64,000 bases of DNA from Basidiobolus meristosporus CBS 931.73 (lineage: Eukaryota > Basidiobolomycota > Basidiobolomycetes > Basidiobolales > Basidiobolaceae), in assembly GCA_002104905.1 (NCBI GenBank), contig MCFE01000338.1:28228-92227 (forward strand), given 5' to 3'. The notes beneath the pieces were generated by a model. The model was not told the DNA's origin. It made no database searches and saw nothing but the letters and a program-made list of their open reading frames with translations. A program made the translations under genes and the position numbers. Positions within the stretch are counted from its first letter, which is position 1. Each line of letters starts with the position of its first letter. This document shows positions 32,070 through 43,854 of the stretch, in pieces.

Positions 32070-32823
32070 GTTGGAGAACTGCGAATGACGCGAAAAAAAA
32101 AGGCAAGGCAAAAGTCAGTCCACTGAGATACGTCATATCGAAACACTACAATACGGAGTCCGTTAAATTTCCACCTACCAAATGATTATTCGGTCCGGTT
32201 GAGTAACAAAGAACGAAACAGCAACCCTACTCGTTTAGTAGGCTTTTCTACCCCTCCGATTTCCCCAGCTTTTTCGGCACCCTACTTGAATATAGAAATT
32301 TTTTCGACTCATCTACACTCAGGAACGCTATGTATCCATTGTAAAGCTTGATTCAATGGAAGGCTCTCTCGCCCCAATTTTTCGCCCTACTCCCCACCCT
32401 GAATCTCTCCCCCGAAATAGGGTAATGGCCCGACCTAGACCTCAGCATCCATTATCCAAATGATGTCACACCAATTGGTGAGAACGGCCCTTCATTTCGA
32501 CCATTTGCTGGCGAGGAAGACGATGATATGTTGAGGGTGTTTGCGGTGTTTAAGTGCAGTGGATGAACACTGACAGGAGACGTCGATGGTGCCCACATAT
32601 AGCATATAAACAAGTCCAATTTGGATTCGCGAGGATTTGAAATAGCTCTTGCACCAGGCCATTTGTGGAAGGTTGCACCAACTGTAATTCCCTTAACTGA
32701 TGCGCTGCTTCATGCGGTAGCGACGAACAAACAGCCAAGTATTTGAAATCAAGCGCAACCGGGACGCGGTTATAAGCGACGGATCCCTGAGCTGCTGCCC
32801 TCATTCCCAACTTCATTTTAACC
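32070..32823. promoter_or_regulatory. Divergent promoter between COX4 and RCF2-like genes
   Basis: About 750 bases separate the starts of two complex IV-related genes. No other gene is recognised within it. A shared respiratory promoter is inference from layout. Confidence 0.4.
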
Positions 32824-33393
32824 ATGAGCCCCAGACAACACCATGTATTGACCTCTGAGGAGGAAAAGGAGCATCGCCAACGAGTGACCGTTGCCGGACT
32901 TCAGGGGGCTGCGGCAGGGGCAGTCATTGGTTTGGGGGTGTTGGCCCTTGGACGACGAAATCTCAGTTACTTTCAAACCATGACACCTCGGTTGAGATCG
33001 TATTTTGTTGGATATGCTGTGGTGGGTGCGGCAATCTATCAGGGGGAGAGGGTTCACTTCCAGGTGCTCCGGGAGTTCCAGCAGGCTGACCTGATCGCAA
33101 GAGGCTTGGAATCGCCCAAGCCAGCAGCTGATTCGTTCGACTGGAGACAGTATGTTGCTGAGCACAGATACGGGATCATCGGAACCACTTGGGCTGTTGG
33201 CATGACGGCCTCGATGTTCTACTTGGCCAGGCAGAGATACCTAACCATGTCTCAAAAGATTGTGCAGGCCAGAATGTACGCACAAGCCATTACTTTAATC
33301 AGTTTGACTGCCACCGCAGGTGTTTCCATGTCGAAGACCGAGAAGATCACCAAGAGAATCGAGGACGAAGCTAAGAAGCCTTGGGAGATTTAA
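32824..33393 (+). CDS. Respiratory supercomplex factor 2-like (HIG1 domain)
   Basis: Intronless, 189 aa. The N-terminal half has hydrophobic segments (GLQGAAAGAVIGLGVLALGR, YFVGYAVVGAAIYQGERVHF). The C-terminal HIG1 domain reads HRYGIIGTTWAVGMTASMFY, then LTMSQKIVQARMYAQAITLI, matching the Rcf1/Rcf2 signature with the conserved QxxxxARxxAQ pattern. Rcf2 binds cytochrome c oxidase in the inner mitochondrial membrane and tunes supercomplex assembly. Its divergent partner encodes COX4. Confidence 0.9.
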   Translation: MSPRQHHVLTSEEEKEHRQRVTVAGLQGAAAGAVIGLGVLALGRRNLSYFQTMTPRLRSYFVGYAVVGAAIYQGERVHFQVLREFQQADLIARGLESPKPAADSFDWRQYVAEHRYGIIGTTWAVGMTASMFYLARQRYLTMSQKIVQARMYAQAITLISLTATAGVSMSKTEKITKRIEDEAKKPWEI

Positions 33394-33660
33394 TCCTCAC
33401 CGTTCCATTACGCATGTATCATACCTATACCTCGATTTGCAATAACCATCAGTATATGCAGCCACATACAATACTACATAATAGTTGTACCGCATCATGA
33501 ATTATTAAACAAAGATTCCCATAATGTTGATCGATTCCCTCAAACCCTAACCCTGATTTCAATCCCTCCCCTGAAAAGAGTTTACCCACGTCTCATGAGG
33601 GTGGAAAATGTTCCCTTATGTTGGGATTCCCAGCTCGAACTCTTTTCATAGTATAGCAGG

Positions 33661-34275
33661 ATGTCTGACTCAGCAGCGCGAACAGTTGACCAACAACGCG
33701 ACGATGAGGTCGTCAGAATACTGGGCTGTTTCAAGTTGAATCCCTTCGAGATCCTAAGCCTGGATCCCGAGACCTGCACCAACGAAGACATCAAACTGAA
33801 CTATCGAAAGAAATCGCTCCTGATACATCCAGACAAATGCCACCATCCGGAAGCCCAAACCGCCTTCGATCTGCTTAAAAAAGCCGAGGTTGACGCCAAG
33901 ACCGACGAGAGGAAAGCCTTCATAACGAAGCTCCTTCTGGAGGCTAGGTTCGAAGTGAGCAAGGAGCAGGGGCTGAAACCGGATTCCGACAAGCTGAAAA
34001 AGGAATACAAACCTTTGGTCGAGCAGAAGCTGAAAAAGATCCTCATCGACATCGAGTGGAGAAAGCGAAAGCTACAAAAACTCGAGTTGGAGAGAGAGGG
34101 CGCGGAGGCGTCCAAGAAAGAGGAGGAAATCAACGAGAGAAAGCGAAAGGTTCAGGAGCAGAAGCAATGGGATGAAGGAAGAGAGGCGAGAGTGGGAAGC
34201 TGGCGAACCTTCCTGAACAAGAAAAGTAAAAAGAAGGGCGGGAACTTCAAGCCACCAAAGAGCGGCCCCAAGTGA
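33661..34275 (+). CDS. J-domain protein, DNAJC8/Spf31-like splicing-associated
   Basis: Intronless, 204 aa. The J domain starts at about residue 27: NPFEILSLDPETCTNEDIKL, NYRKKSLLIHPDKCHHPEAQ, with the HPD tripeptide intact, and TAFDLLKKAEVDAKTDERKA. The rest is a highly charged helix (EIEWRKRKLQKLELEREGAE type) followed by GREARVGSWRTFLNKKSKKK. The WRTF block and basic end match DNAJC8 (S. pombe Spf31), an HSP70 co-chaperone found with the spliceosome. Confidence 0.9.
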   Translation: MSDSAARTVDQQRDDEVVRILGCFKLNPFEILSLDPETCTNEDIKLNYRKKSLLIHPDKCHHPEAQTAFDLLKKAEVDAKTDERKAFITKLLLEARFEVSKEQGLKPDSDKLKKEYKPLVEQKLKKILIDIEWRKRKLQKLELEREGAEASKKEEEINERKRKVQEQKQWDEGREARVGSWRTFLNKKSKKKGGNFKPPKSGPK

Positions 34276-34765
34276 ATTGGAACTGAGCCTGGACTTGAGC
34301 CTTTGGTCCATGTATATTAGTGCTAATCTAATTGTTGGCTTATACTCACGTCAGTTTTCTTGTATTATATATGAAATTCTAATTCAATAAATGTTTTCCG
34401 AGTTCTGTTGGTATTTTAGAATGAATGCTGGTGCATTTCATATTATTTGCATGGAACTGAACCACCGTTCGAAGTTGCTTTCCATGGATGATCGTCGGTG
34501 ATAATGCAGAGCTTCCGATGGTATACCTCTATGACGTTGATATAATGATCGATAATGTAGTCATTGTCATGAGCAGAGTATTAGGACAGTCGAGGCTGAT
34601 TTCAAACGTTAATCTGGACTTGGTATTGTTGCCCCAGGTGACATCAATCCCTAATAGATCTCTCTTCACAATGCGTATTGATCTAATTGAACATCCAGCC
34701 AAGCATTGGTTTATAAAGCAAGCGAGTGTTAGGACAGTTGTCGCAATCATCGTTGCTAACTTAAT
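34276..34765. other. Intergenic
   Basis: About 490 bases. A plus-strand frame at 34488-34796 has no family features and overlaps the protease signal peptide, so it was not called. Nothing else is seen. Confidence 0.45.
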
Positions 34766-35983
34766 ATGTACCTCAAGTGGATTTGGTTGTTCTTGACTCT
34801 GAGATTTTCCAGTGAGGCGTTCCCTTTTACTCGTCCAACTTCGGGTATTTTTGGTGGGTCGGAGGTAAATCCACCCTTCAGCTATCCCTGGATGGCTATG
34901 GTGTATGTCCGGACATCACAGACTCAGGCAACCTTCTGTGGTGGAACTCTGTTGGACAAGGAAACCATATTGACTGCTGCTCACTGTGTAGATATGGCGG
35001 CCTCTCCCGAGGTGGTTATGATCCACCTCCATCGCCATAATCGGACACGCTCGGTCAATGACGAGCACGGTTATGTAATCGGAGTGCGAGCAATCAATAT
35101 CCATCCAGAATGGGATCGTAGGAGACTAATCAATGACTGTAAAGAGAGCACCTTTCCGAGCGGCTCCAAACGAACCAACTCACTCACAACTTTTCATATG
35201 CAGATGCCGTTCTGAAGCTAAGCAAGCTCGCGCCTTACGGCAGTCCAATTCTGTTGGATGATGGCCAAGCATCCTCGCCTGGAGCCTTGGTGCGCACGCT
35301 GGGCTGGGGTAGATCGAGCGAACAGAGGACGGTTGACACCCTCCAACAAGCCAATCTACAGGTATTCACCAACAAGAAGTGCGAGGCTTATTTGGGGGGC
35401 TTCGACTCTCGCGTTGAACTCTGCGCTGGCACCGATGCGGGAGACGAAAGTAATCTACCATGATGGTCACTTACTCCGGAACACTTCCTAACCAATGGCT
35501 CAATCCATACAGACATATGCTTTGGTGACAGCGGTGGCCCGTTATTTCAAATTAATGATCAAGGGCTTCCCGTTTTGGTAGGCGTGACCAGCTTTACTCA
35601 GAACTGCGAACCAGGATTACCATCCGTAATGAGATTTCTTTTAGTGATCCTATTTACTCTCTATATTTGTAATCCATTTAATCATTAGGGATTCGCTAAA
35701 GTCTCGGCTAGGAAGGCTTGGATTGAAGGATTCATGGTTCCGCCATCGTTCAACACGAGAGCCGAGCCACGAGAGGAGGATTCCAGAAGTGGCGGGCTTC
35801 CTCTGTTCAAATAACTACTCTGAAGGTACCACGACTTTGGATGTGCAGAATGTTCGAGCAGTTCAAACATATAGAAGCTGTAGAGCCATTATGGTAACAA
35901 TAGCGCCCAATCAGTATACATTTAGATGGCGGGTAAATGTGTCAGGAACGTTCAAATTAAAATGCCTTTGTACTAGTAGTTGA
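34766..35983 (+). CDS. Secreted trypsin-like serine protease (S1 family)
   Basis: Exons 34766..35138, 35204..35449, 35513..35625 and from 35689. A signal peptide (MYLKWIWLFLTLRFSSEAF) precedes an IFGGSEVNPPFSYPWM zymogen-like activation site. The triad is visible: histidine in LTAAHC, aspartate in NDYAVLKL (at the first intron), serine in CFGDSGGPL. The specificity pocket regions are TLGWGRSSEQ and LVGVTSFTQNC. Past the third intron (GFAKVSARKAWIEGF) the frame stops at 35812. A 45-base intron (donor in AGAAGTGGCG, acceptor CTGAAG before GTACCACG) would instead add a Cys-containing tail ending KLKCLCTSS at 35983, which I prefer. S1 proteases are patchy in fungi and often linked to animal or insect association. 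Confidence 0.83.
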
Positions 35984-36127
35984 CGTGTCTTGATTAGTCT
36001 TCATTCGACTAAACATTGTCATAGTCCCCAAGTTGGAGGTCATAGTAGACTTATGGTTTCGTGTAAACGAGTCAGCAAACAATATACATTTATTCTTCCC
36101 AATATGTTCATCCAAGGCATCAGAATA

Positions 36128-38198
36128 TTAATTGAGCTTGAAGCAATCGACTGGAAATCCATCTCCTGCCCATTTCCCCACCTCCACCATCAACTTCCGT
36201 TTTTTGTCGAGGCTGTTTTCGCTTCTCAATTCGAATAAGGTAGTCAAGTTGAATAGAATCGTCTCAGAATTCCCGGCGGTGGAAGGTGCAAACGAAATCA
36301 GGGTTTCCAACGTATCGATGGCTTTATCGATTCTACCTAGATAGAGGGAGCAGATCGCGAAATTGTTTGCAGCCTAGCAGATGTTTGGGATAAGTAAGGG
36401 AAAGATAGTGAGCTACCGAGTGGGTCATACCGCCGGATTCTTGTGATTGATCTTCAGAACACGATCCAGAGTCATGCATGCATCTTCCCACTTTCCCTCA
36501 GCCATTTGGATATACGAGCTATTCGCACAGAGTCAACCACCAATTCTCCCGACAACAAAAATGAACGGCATTACCTATTCAACAGTACAACCTCCTCAAG
36601 GGGGTCTTGTTCAGTCGCCAAATTTTCGACGCGTTTGAAAGCAACCTGAGCTTGCTTTAGGTTTCCAGCCTGGAAAACAGACCGATATTAACATGCTGGT
36701 ATTACAAAGTGCAGTATAGAATACCCAAATATATCTTGCCTGAATGTAAAGACGCCCCAATGCCGACCACACTTCAGGTTGATTCTTGAATCTTCGACAT
36801 ATCTGATCCATCAGCAGGGTTGCTGCATTGTTATCCTGCCAGAATTGGGAATGCGCTTCGGTGAGATACTGCGATTGAAAGTGGTTTGGCTTTAGGCGTA
36901 CCTTCATCTCGATCAACTGGTTAACGATCATGAGGGATAGTTGAGATTCTCTCTCAAACCATCTTTTTTGCTCTAGAAAACCGAGGGGTTTAACGATGGG
37001 GGAGATTTTCTGAGCCATGGTGAGATCGATGTACCTTCAGCATTCTCGGTCTTTCGCATCAATAGCTGGTTCTAGAAAATTCAACTTCGGTATCAGCACA
37101 TTCCTGTTTCGGTATACAATGACAATAGGTTTGGACCTTTTTACAGATAAAAATGATTTTGTATAATCTATTGATGGTTTCCTCGATGTTTCCCATAAAG
37201 CCAGGAAGTCTGGCCGAAAGCACTGATAGCTCGAATGGAACTAATGAACCAGGCGCATGCTCAGGATACAAATCTGGATAGCTTTCGTAGTTGAATTTTG
37301 GGGAATTCAAGTCTCCCAATCGAGCCAATTCTCCAGCCGCCAAAGAATGCATTTTGAGTTTAACCAGGGACAAAGTTCTGCAAAACCAGAGCTATAGTGG
37401 GCGATAAGTGTTCGTGTGAGCCCGCTGTGAAGTGCAGCCGCATTCAAACCAAAATATTTACAAATAGAATTTTCTCCAAGTCTGTGGGAGTCGCATTGAT
37501 AAGTTGCTTGCGGGAGAATACTGCCAAACTTCTCCAAGCATTCTGCTTCTATAAACATGTTCATTCACGGAGCTATAAGTATCCGACTTGTGACGGTCAA
37601 ACACTGAATATTCCCCCTCACCATCATTTCGTACACTGCTTCCTGATCTTCTCGATTATCAAAGGGCTTTTTAACTGATAACGAACGCCTCCGATGATCT
37701 GTGGTAGCATGTCGGGTGAGCATATCAGTGAGAGGATCATTCTGCAAGCATAGAGTGAGATTATTAATAGGCTTCAACAGTTGATGAAAGTACGTGCGTT
37801 ACGTTGGGTATATCGTAAAAAAGGGTGCTTGAGGTTAAGTTTGGAATCTCCGTTTGTGAGCTAATAAAACAAGAGGAATTAGCTTATCTACTAGCCACCA
37901 TAGCTTCATTGGAGAAGAGAGTGACCACTATCAACCTTGTTCTCTCGATGTTAGTTCCGTTCAAATTTCGTTGGGGTAACTGCGGGGTTGAGCTTGAATT
38001 GGAGAATACAGAAGGGGAATTCAAGTTTATAGAAGAGTTCTCTGAGGGTATGTTGGTATTTAATGACAAGCTGGTGGGCGGTATATCGGCGAGTTGTTCG
38101 TGAATCGGACTGGTAGGGGAAAATAGTAGGTTGTCAGCTTGCTGGTTTGAAGCTGCCTCCGTTTCTTGGGTAGGAATCAAGGGGCTTAACGGATCCAT
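36128..38198 (-). CDS. TRAPP complex subunit 12 (TRAPPC12) homologue, TPR protein
   Basis: Multi-exon. The start at 38198 (MDPLSPLIPTQETEAASNQQ) gives a disordered N-terminus. Exons then encode TEIPNLTSSTLFYDIPN, NDPLTDMLTRHATTDHRRRS, and the solenoid: HSLAAGELARLGDLNSPKFN, YESYPDLYPEHAPGSLVPFE, LSARLPGFMGNIEETINRLY, FWQDNNAATLLMDQICRRFK, PEVWSALGRLYIQ, AGNLKQAQVAFKRVENLA, KWEDACMTLDRVLKINHKNP, NNFAICSLYLGRIDKAIDTL. It ends GFPVDCFKLN at 36128. TRAPPC12 belongs to TRAPPIII (Trs130-independent metazoan/fungal form) acting in ER-Golgi traffic and autophagy. The first splice junction (near 37870-37930) does not resolve cleanly. Internal exon ends are approximate. Confidence 0.83.
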
Positions 38199-38986
38199 CT
38201 CTTATAACGTTACTGTCCAAGTGTAATTAAATCTGTGGAAGCGAACCGTAGATAGTATAGTAGGTGTTTAGTTCATGCGCAGAGAGCATTAACATTTGTT
38301 CATTAAAATATCGTAGATTTTCAAATATAGATAATTGATGAGTATGGCATATTTATTTATTTATTGACAGGTGATTGAGGGCTTCAAGACATTTACGCGC
38401 AATGGCGGATGTTCTCCAACCTACTGCAATGCAATGCCTTGACAAAACGACGCAAATATTACCCATATACAACTGACAATGTAGTCTAAAGAGTAAGCCA
38501 GAGTTGTTGGGTTGTATGAAAGATATCAGCCAATCTGATACACTGCGCCACTGTCAGATACCCAGATATCAAGAATGCACTCTGCTGAGGCGTTTATGGT
38601 ATTCATGTTCTAGTTTATCAAAGACACAGATTAACGGACGGGTTGCAAACTGATCGATAACGAAAACCCAAAGAAAACGCAGGTTGTACAAACAAGGTCT
38701 TGAATGAAAATTGGTTAGATTACTGCCTAAACATGGATTGCTACCTAAATCATTCCGAAGATAGACAGATTGAGACCACTCAATGCATCCTTAATCATCC
38801 TTAATTACAAGAAAATCTACAGTTTTATTTTGACGGCTGAAACAGCGAATTTACCCTGCTTATCGAATATGGTATTTCCTGTTCTAGATCAACTATTTTA
38901 CAGATCACTAATAACAGATAGTCAGTTGGATGAGTGGAGGGGTGGGCGTGTGGATGTGTGAATTAGAGTTGTGCTTTCGATGGTTG
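38199..38986. other. Intergenic, about 790 bases
   Basis: AT-rich between the TRAPPC12 start and the velvet gene 3' end. No gene is recognised; an ORF at 38770-38961 lacks features. Confidence 0.5.
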
Positions 38987-40327
38987 TCAGCATTCTTTCA
39001 GATCGTTTTGCCGTATTGAGACTGGGATCTGGTTCTGCTGTAGATAGGATTCGAACAATGTGTTGAATATTTGCGTCTCATTTTTGTGCAGTACTTCGTC
39101 AAGGTTCTTTTGCATATACGTATCAGCCATGTAGTAGCCGTTGATCTCTCCTTTCATTCTCCATGCTATGTCCCCTGTGCTATCTGTATTTACTAGTACA
39201 GATTGCGCTTGTGTAGAGCCTCGGAAAGTATCGCAAGTATCCTTTCTACTGGATGCCTCCAAAGCCGAGTTCAATTCAGTAAATGAAAATCTTGTATCGT
39301 GTCTGGTTTGAGTGTCTTGATAAGAGGTTTGGTGCTGTCCAGCTTCCTCATCGGAAATTATCTCGCTCACTTCATGGTACACTGGTTGATGAAGCATTTT
39401 TTGTGGTGGAGAGTATAAGGGCTCGGAATAATGACTGTCAATGGACTTCCGCTTGTTCTCGAGGTATTTAGGTGTGACATTAGGTAGAGACCTGCCGACG
39501 AGCACGTTAGTCAGCTATGCTGGTTGAGAGTTGATCACGATACTACTCACGATTTGTTTAGCATTTTACTCCCTCTGCGGATTCGAATTCGGGCGCCTTG
39601 GTCTGAAAATGACCGGGACAGGAAGGTGGACTCCTCCATTCCCGGGAACCCCTTGGATGAGTATACAGTGAAGACGTTTGAGTAGGCGCATTTCATCAAG
39701 ATAGATTGTCCACTTGAGTAACTATGAATTAGTAACATTCAATCGAAGCCGCAGGTTGGTTTACATACGAGATTATTTCGTAAAGCTTGAACTTTAACCG
39801 GAAGTTCCCCTCCACCCGAACCGATATCTCTGGAAAGATGAAGAATCCGCCGTATGTATTGTCGATATCCTTCAGTTTGTACAAGGAGGAGCATAGAGTC
39901 CCGCAAATGGCGGTGACTGGGATGGACTCCTCCATCACATCGGCAGGTCCCACCAACTCTGCAAGCATAAACAACCCTGGGTGCTGAAGCAGGCATCTGT
40001 AATGAACCAGTCAGAACCAAAGCCGGGGGGGGTGATGCTTGTGTAGGCTTGCTACTTACTCGATATCTTCTGGATCGTCGCTACCAATCCTGACTTGGAC
40101 AATGGGTGGCGGGTCCATCGGTTTCTCGCCGATTTTATCTTTAATGCTGCTACGCTTTGCTCGCTTTGGTTGCTGACGAACTACCAGCGAGTAATCACTA
40201 TCAATAGCCAAAATATCAGAGGCAGGTAACATTGAATTCAATGACGGAGTCGGACGTACTTATGGGGGTTCTCTCCGTAGTATTCATCAATGGTGATGAA
40301 GTTATGATGTGCATTTGCTATGGACAT
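38987..40327 (-). CDS. Velvet-domain transcriptional regulator
   Basis: Five exons: 40260..40327, 40060..40197, 39769..39996, 39551..39721, 38987..39491; total 1110 bases, 369 aa, every junction in frame. Exon 1 (MSIANAHHNFITIDEYYGEN) joins to the velvet start DYSLVVRQQPKRAKRS. The domain continues PPPIVQVRIG, ECLLQHPGLFMLAELVGPAD, TAICGTLCSSLYKLKDIDNT, GGFFIFPEISVRVEGNFRLK, FKLYEII, FTVYSSKGFPGMEESTFLSR and SFSDQGARIRIRRG. A 170-residue tail follows with a basic patch (LENKRKSIDS) and Ser/Gln-rich sequence. Velvet factors (VosA, VelB, VeA) bind DNA as dimers and couple light, sporulation and secondary metabolism in Aspergillus. The order resembles VosA/VelB more than VeA, but subfamily and function here are unassigned. 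Confidence 0.93.
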
Positions 40328-41111
40328 TGGCGAAAAATATGGCAACTCCTCGCCTCCTGGTCCTGGTTTTTATACGAAATCGATTGGCCTGTGAGGCTGT
40401 CAGATAAAGTTCGATCATAGAAAAATCGACTTTCCATGTGGGGCCAGACTGGTACACAAACCCAGACATCCACATTTAAAGCAAAGCCGTGTCAGGCGAA
40501 AACTAGTCGAGTGGTGAGCAAGGAGTATTCGTGGTGGCTCTCCTCTTTCCTTCTTGAGAATTCGTCACAGACTGCTCAATTTATCCACAAGGAGCGAACC
40601 TCCGGCAGCCAGGACAGAGCGGATATATCAGAAGAGAATGGTGATGCGATGTGGCTCGTACAAATCAATCGGAAGTGTATGCCAGACATGAATCTAGTGC
40701 TACAACTGAAGCCTCGTTTTTGTGGCTCACCGTTACTGCCGACACCACATTCCGAGATCTCATTATTGGCATTCATTTATCTAGAAAAGGATTCAAGATT
40801 GTCGAGCGATACGTAATCAAGATAACAAATTCCACTTGAAGCGCAACCAGTATCAGCTATTCCAGATGATGCAAACGATGATCTGGGTCAACCATCAGCC
40901 TATCAGCAGCCGTACCAGTCATCAGAAGCCAATCTAGTTTCCAAACAGCTTCCGCTCCTAGACTAAATCATTTAAGAAACATGGCGATTCCAAGGATTTA
41001 GAAAATGCGCCGTTGTATGCCGCAGAGGCTAGTCCAACCCACAATACATCATTTGGTACACTTTCTAGATCAGGGTTGGTTGGCGTATCACTCAAGCAGC
41101 AATATTCCTGT
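40328..41111. other. Intergenic upstream of velvet gene
   Basis: Several overlapping frames (40436-40839) look protein-like in composition but match nothing I know and disagree with each other. I do not call a gene. Confidence 0.4.
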
Positions 41112-41773
41112 TCACCTCCAATCCAACCCCGTAAGCTTCCTAACCTGCTCCTCGATGTCCAGACAGCCTATAGCCGCAACACCCATTGGTGCTCGGCCGG
41201 TCACCTCACAAACTCTCCAGTGGTTGGAGCCAAGTAAATGGTGGTTGAAATCAGCCAAAAGATGGCGTTCTAGAATTCGCTTGTGTAAAATCGAAACATT
41301 GTCCAAAACGTCATTGCCTTGTGTGGTATCGCATGATTGTATGAGTATAGATGAATGAAGTTGGGGTATCAGTAATAATATAGATCACAGGGAGCGGACG
41401 CTGTGCCCATGGCCTAATAAAGGCTAATTGGCTCTGGCTTATTGGATCTAAACATATTGACGGTCGAGGGCGATGAGCAAGTGGAGGGTGGTAAGCCATT
41501 AATATATGATGCCTAAGCTTGATTCCATTCTATTAATGTCATCTATACATATGTAGATACAACACGGTAAGAGGCTGAATGGGTTGAGGGTGGTTTGAGA
41601 GTATTCAACGTATCTGTACCAACCCTGGAAAGCGTGAAGTCATGCGTGAATTGAATGCTGATGTCGTACTTTGGAGGAAAACAGGGACCAATTATGTCGT
41701 ACTGTGTGCTCTGCCGATTTTGCACTTGCGGTTTCAGCTTCCTATCCAAGCCTAGATCTTGCATTACATACAT
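41112..41773 (-). CDS. Possible eroded or intron-containing gene, unrecognised
   Basis: Two minus-strand segments look coding: 41543-41773 (QDLGLDRKLKPQVQNRQSTQ and YDIIGPCFPPKYDISIQFTH) and 41112-41350 (ILHKRILERHLLADFNHHLL, GSNHWRVCEVTGRAPMGVAA). Between them lies an in-between frame (SQLAFIRPWAQRPLPVIYII). The frames cannot be joined with clear introns. I do not recognise the protein. It may be a broken gene at the edge of the transposon block. Confidence 0.25.
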
Positions 41774-41810
41774 CGCGCTAAACCACCATTTTGTGATCCA
41801 TGCCTAGGTC

Positions 41811-42917
41811 AGCTGCATCCTGGGGAGATATTCACATTTATCGTGCACTCTCTACATTCCATCGGTTGTATGCATAGGAATAAGGGGCTACGTGGCTGCC
41901 TTCACACCAATGTATTTAAGTCTTAATATGCTGTTGCGAGGGTTGAAATAACCAATCATTATTTGCAGCATGTGAAGAAGCCATTTACTCATGAATTCCT
42001 CACAGTTATAGATATACTGAGCTAGGATGCCATTGAGTCTTGCAAATACCAAAAGTATACACACTTTAACTTATATTGGGCTGCAAATGCAAACTGGAAT
42101 ATGCAGAGTTAGTATTGCGTTTTGCACATTGTAACTTCACACTTGGTCATCTTCCTGGATATTCATTTGGGCTCTAAATCTATTCCAGGTGATGGCTTCA
42201 TCAAACATTGCACATATCTCTGTAAGCGTATATGCCGTGCTCAGAGCTCTACCAAAGCAAAACTATCCTTCATTATCAAGCAGACAAAGCTTGTTCACTC
42301 CATTTTGAAAAAGGTACAAGGGCCATAGTCCCACAAGTGTACAGTTTCTCTAGTTTAGATTTGGCATCACTCCACAAAATAGCAAGACATTCTGTAATAC
42401 ATACACTGAACTCATGGCTTGTATTAGAGGTGTGGTGGAAATTTCTAATATATATACTATGCAGATTGGCAGGCTAAGTTCTGCTTTTGTGATGGTGATT
42501 AATACTTTGTAAACATGTTCTGGATCCGATTTGTGGTGATGTTAGGTATCTTAGTTTGGGGACTTGGAGAGGTGAACAGTCATTGGAGCATTAAGATGTG
42601 TCCATACACTTACAATTTGGAAGTAGTTCAAAGCTACTGAGGTGTCTTAGATAAAGTGGTAGGATTTGTATTTGCACCTAAATATTGACATTTACTTGAA
42701 CACAGACAGCAACTTACACACTTACTTGCTCTTTGCATTTACTTATTCATCACTATTATGTAGGATGAATGGTGCATGAAAATGAAATTTACAAATGACA
42801 AAGTACTGACTTGACATTCAGTAATAGTTGGTAAAGAGCTCTTACTTTCCATTCATACAAATTGGTTTATTCCTGTTGAATCTTTAGATGTAACACAATA
42901 TAGATTGTACTAACATG
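41811..42917. other. Transition from gene-rich DNA to transposon block
   Basis: About 1.1 kb of AT-rich sequence without clear genes. CpG becomes rare from about 42 kb. Short stretches may be eroded retroelement sequence. Confidence 0.5.
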
Positions 42918-43263
42918 TGTTGTAAGAGTTTTGGAAATTTTGGAAGTGATTGGAGAATAAGTAAATTATGTGGTTTTCACTTAATGATTTATTGAATTAA
43001 AAGTGGTAAATACTCTTTTAAATGGCCTTGGCAAGGAAAACATGTAGAAAATGCCTAGGAGCCATCAAGAGAATGTGTGCAGAATTTGGGGTAGTTTGGA
43101 CAACTTTGAGAATTCTCATGTTCTGGGCACCTGATGTTTTGGTGAGAATATTCCAAGTAAATCCCAACAAGGCGTTTGGTCAGTATATGCTAAGATTTGT
43201 TGGTAATGATCTAAGTCACTAAGTTTGGTGAATAATTGGGTGATATTGCAAATATCTATAACA
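42918..43263 (-). repeat. Copia family A LTR, minus orientation
   Basis: A 346-bp unit begins TGTTGTAAGAG and ends ATAACA. It aligns by eye with the LTRs at 45468, 43855, 46609 and 60588 (inverted where needed). Shared landmarks include the AATAAATCATTAA/TTAATGATTTATT block and TGTTCTGGGTACCTG. It lies beside a Copia RNase H remnant, so it is a 3' LTR in minus orientation. Confidence 0.85.
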
Positions 43264-43535
43264 CTCCCACTAAACTAAATATTCATATCAACTGATCTAA
43301 TGGTGATCTACAATTTTCAAATTTGTCTTTAGCTAATGGTTTGAATATATGTGTCTGCAATCACTTTATATATAGGACAGTAAGCTAAGTCTACTAAGTA
43401 TTAGCCATAGCTTCATGTATGAAATGATGACCAATATAAAGATCCTTATTCAAGCATGAAAAGTTGGACTTCTGCCTAATTGTATACATCCTTGATTTTC
43501 TTGATATAATGCAAAAGGGGCTTTTATGTTGTAAT
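43264..43535 (-). mobile_element. Copia RNase H 3' end remnant (family A)
   Basis: Similar on the minus strand to 45816-46080, which encodes the end of a Copia RNase H. Many differences and no open frame. It breaks off into an LTR-like sequence in the opposite orientation. Confidence 0.7.
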
Positions 43536-43854
43536 TATTAAGTTGTCACCTGAGTATTCATGCCAACTTAGTCACATAGATCTTATTCTGTAAATAGCAT
43601 ACTGTCCTGGCCAAGTTTCTTGTTGGGATTCACTTGAAATATCTTTGCCAAATTCTTGGGCACCCAGATAAATGAGCTTTCTCAAAGTTGTCCAAAAGTG
43701 ACCAGACTTTGTGCACATTATCTTGGAACCTTTCTTAACAGACTGGATATTCCCTTGTCTTACTTTATCAAAAGTATCTATACCATACTTTTGATCAATA
43801 AATTTCCAAGTTAATAACATATATATTCTCTAGTTCTCCACACCACCTCCAATA
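43536..43854 (+). repeat. Diverged Copia LTR-like sequence, plus orientation
   Basis: Degenerate match to the family A LTR (CAACTTAGTCACATAGATC, GTTGGGATTCACTTGAAATA) followed by about 60 bases (CTTTTGATCAATAAATTTCC...) that recur unchanged in order at 46537-46608. Confidence 0.6.

Noticed and set aside
40436-40839. A gene divergent from the velvet gene
   Set aside because: Two competing plus-strand frames and one minus-strand frame overlap, with no recognisable domain or consistent splice sites.
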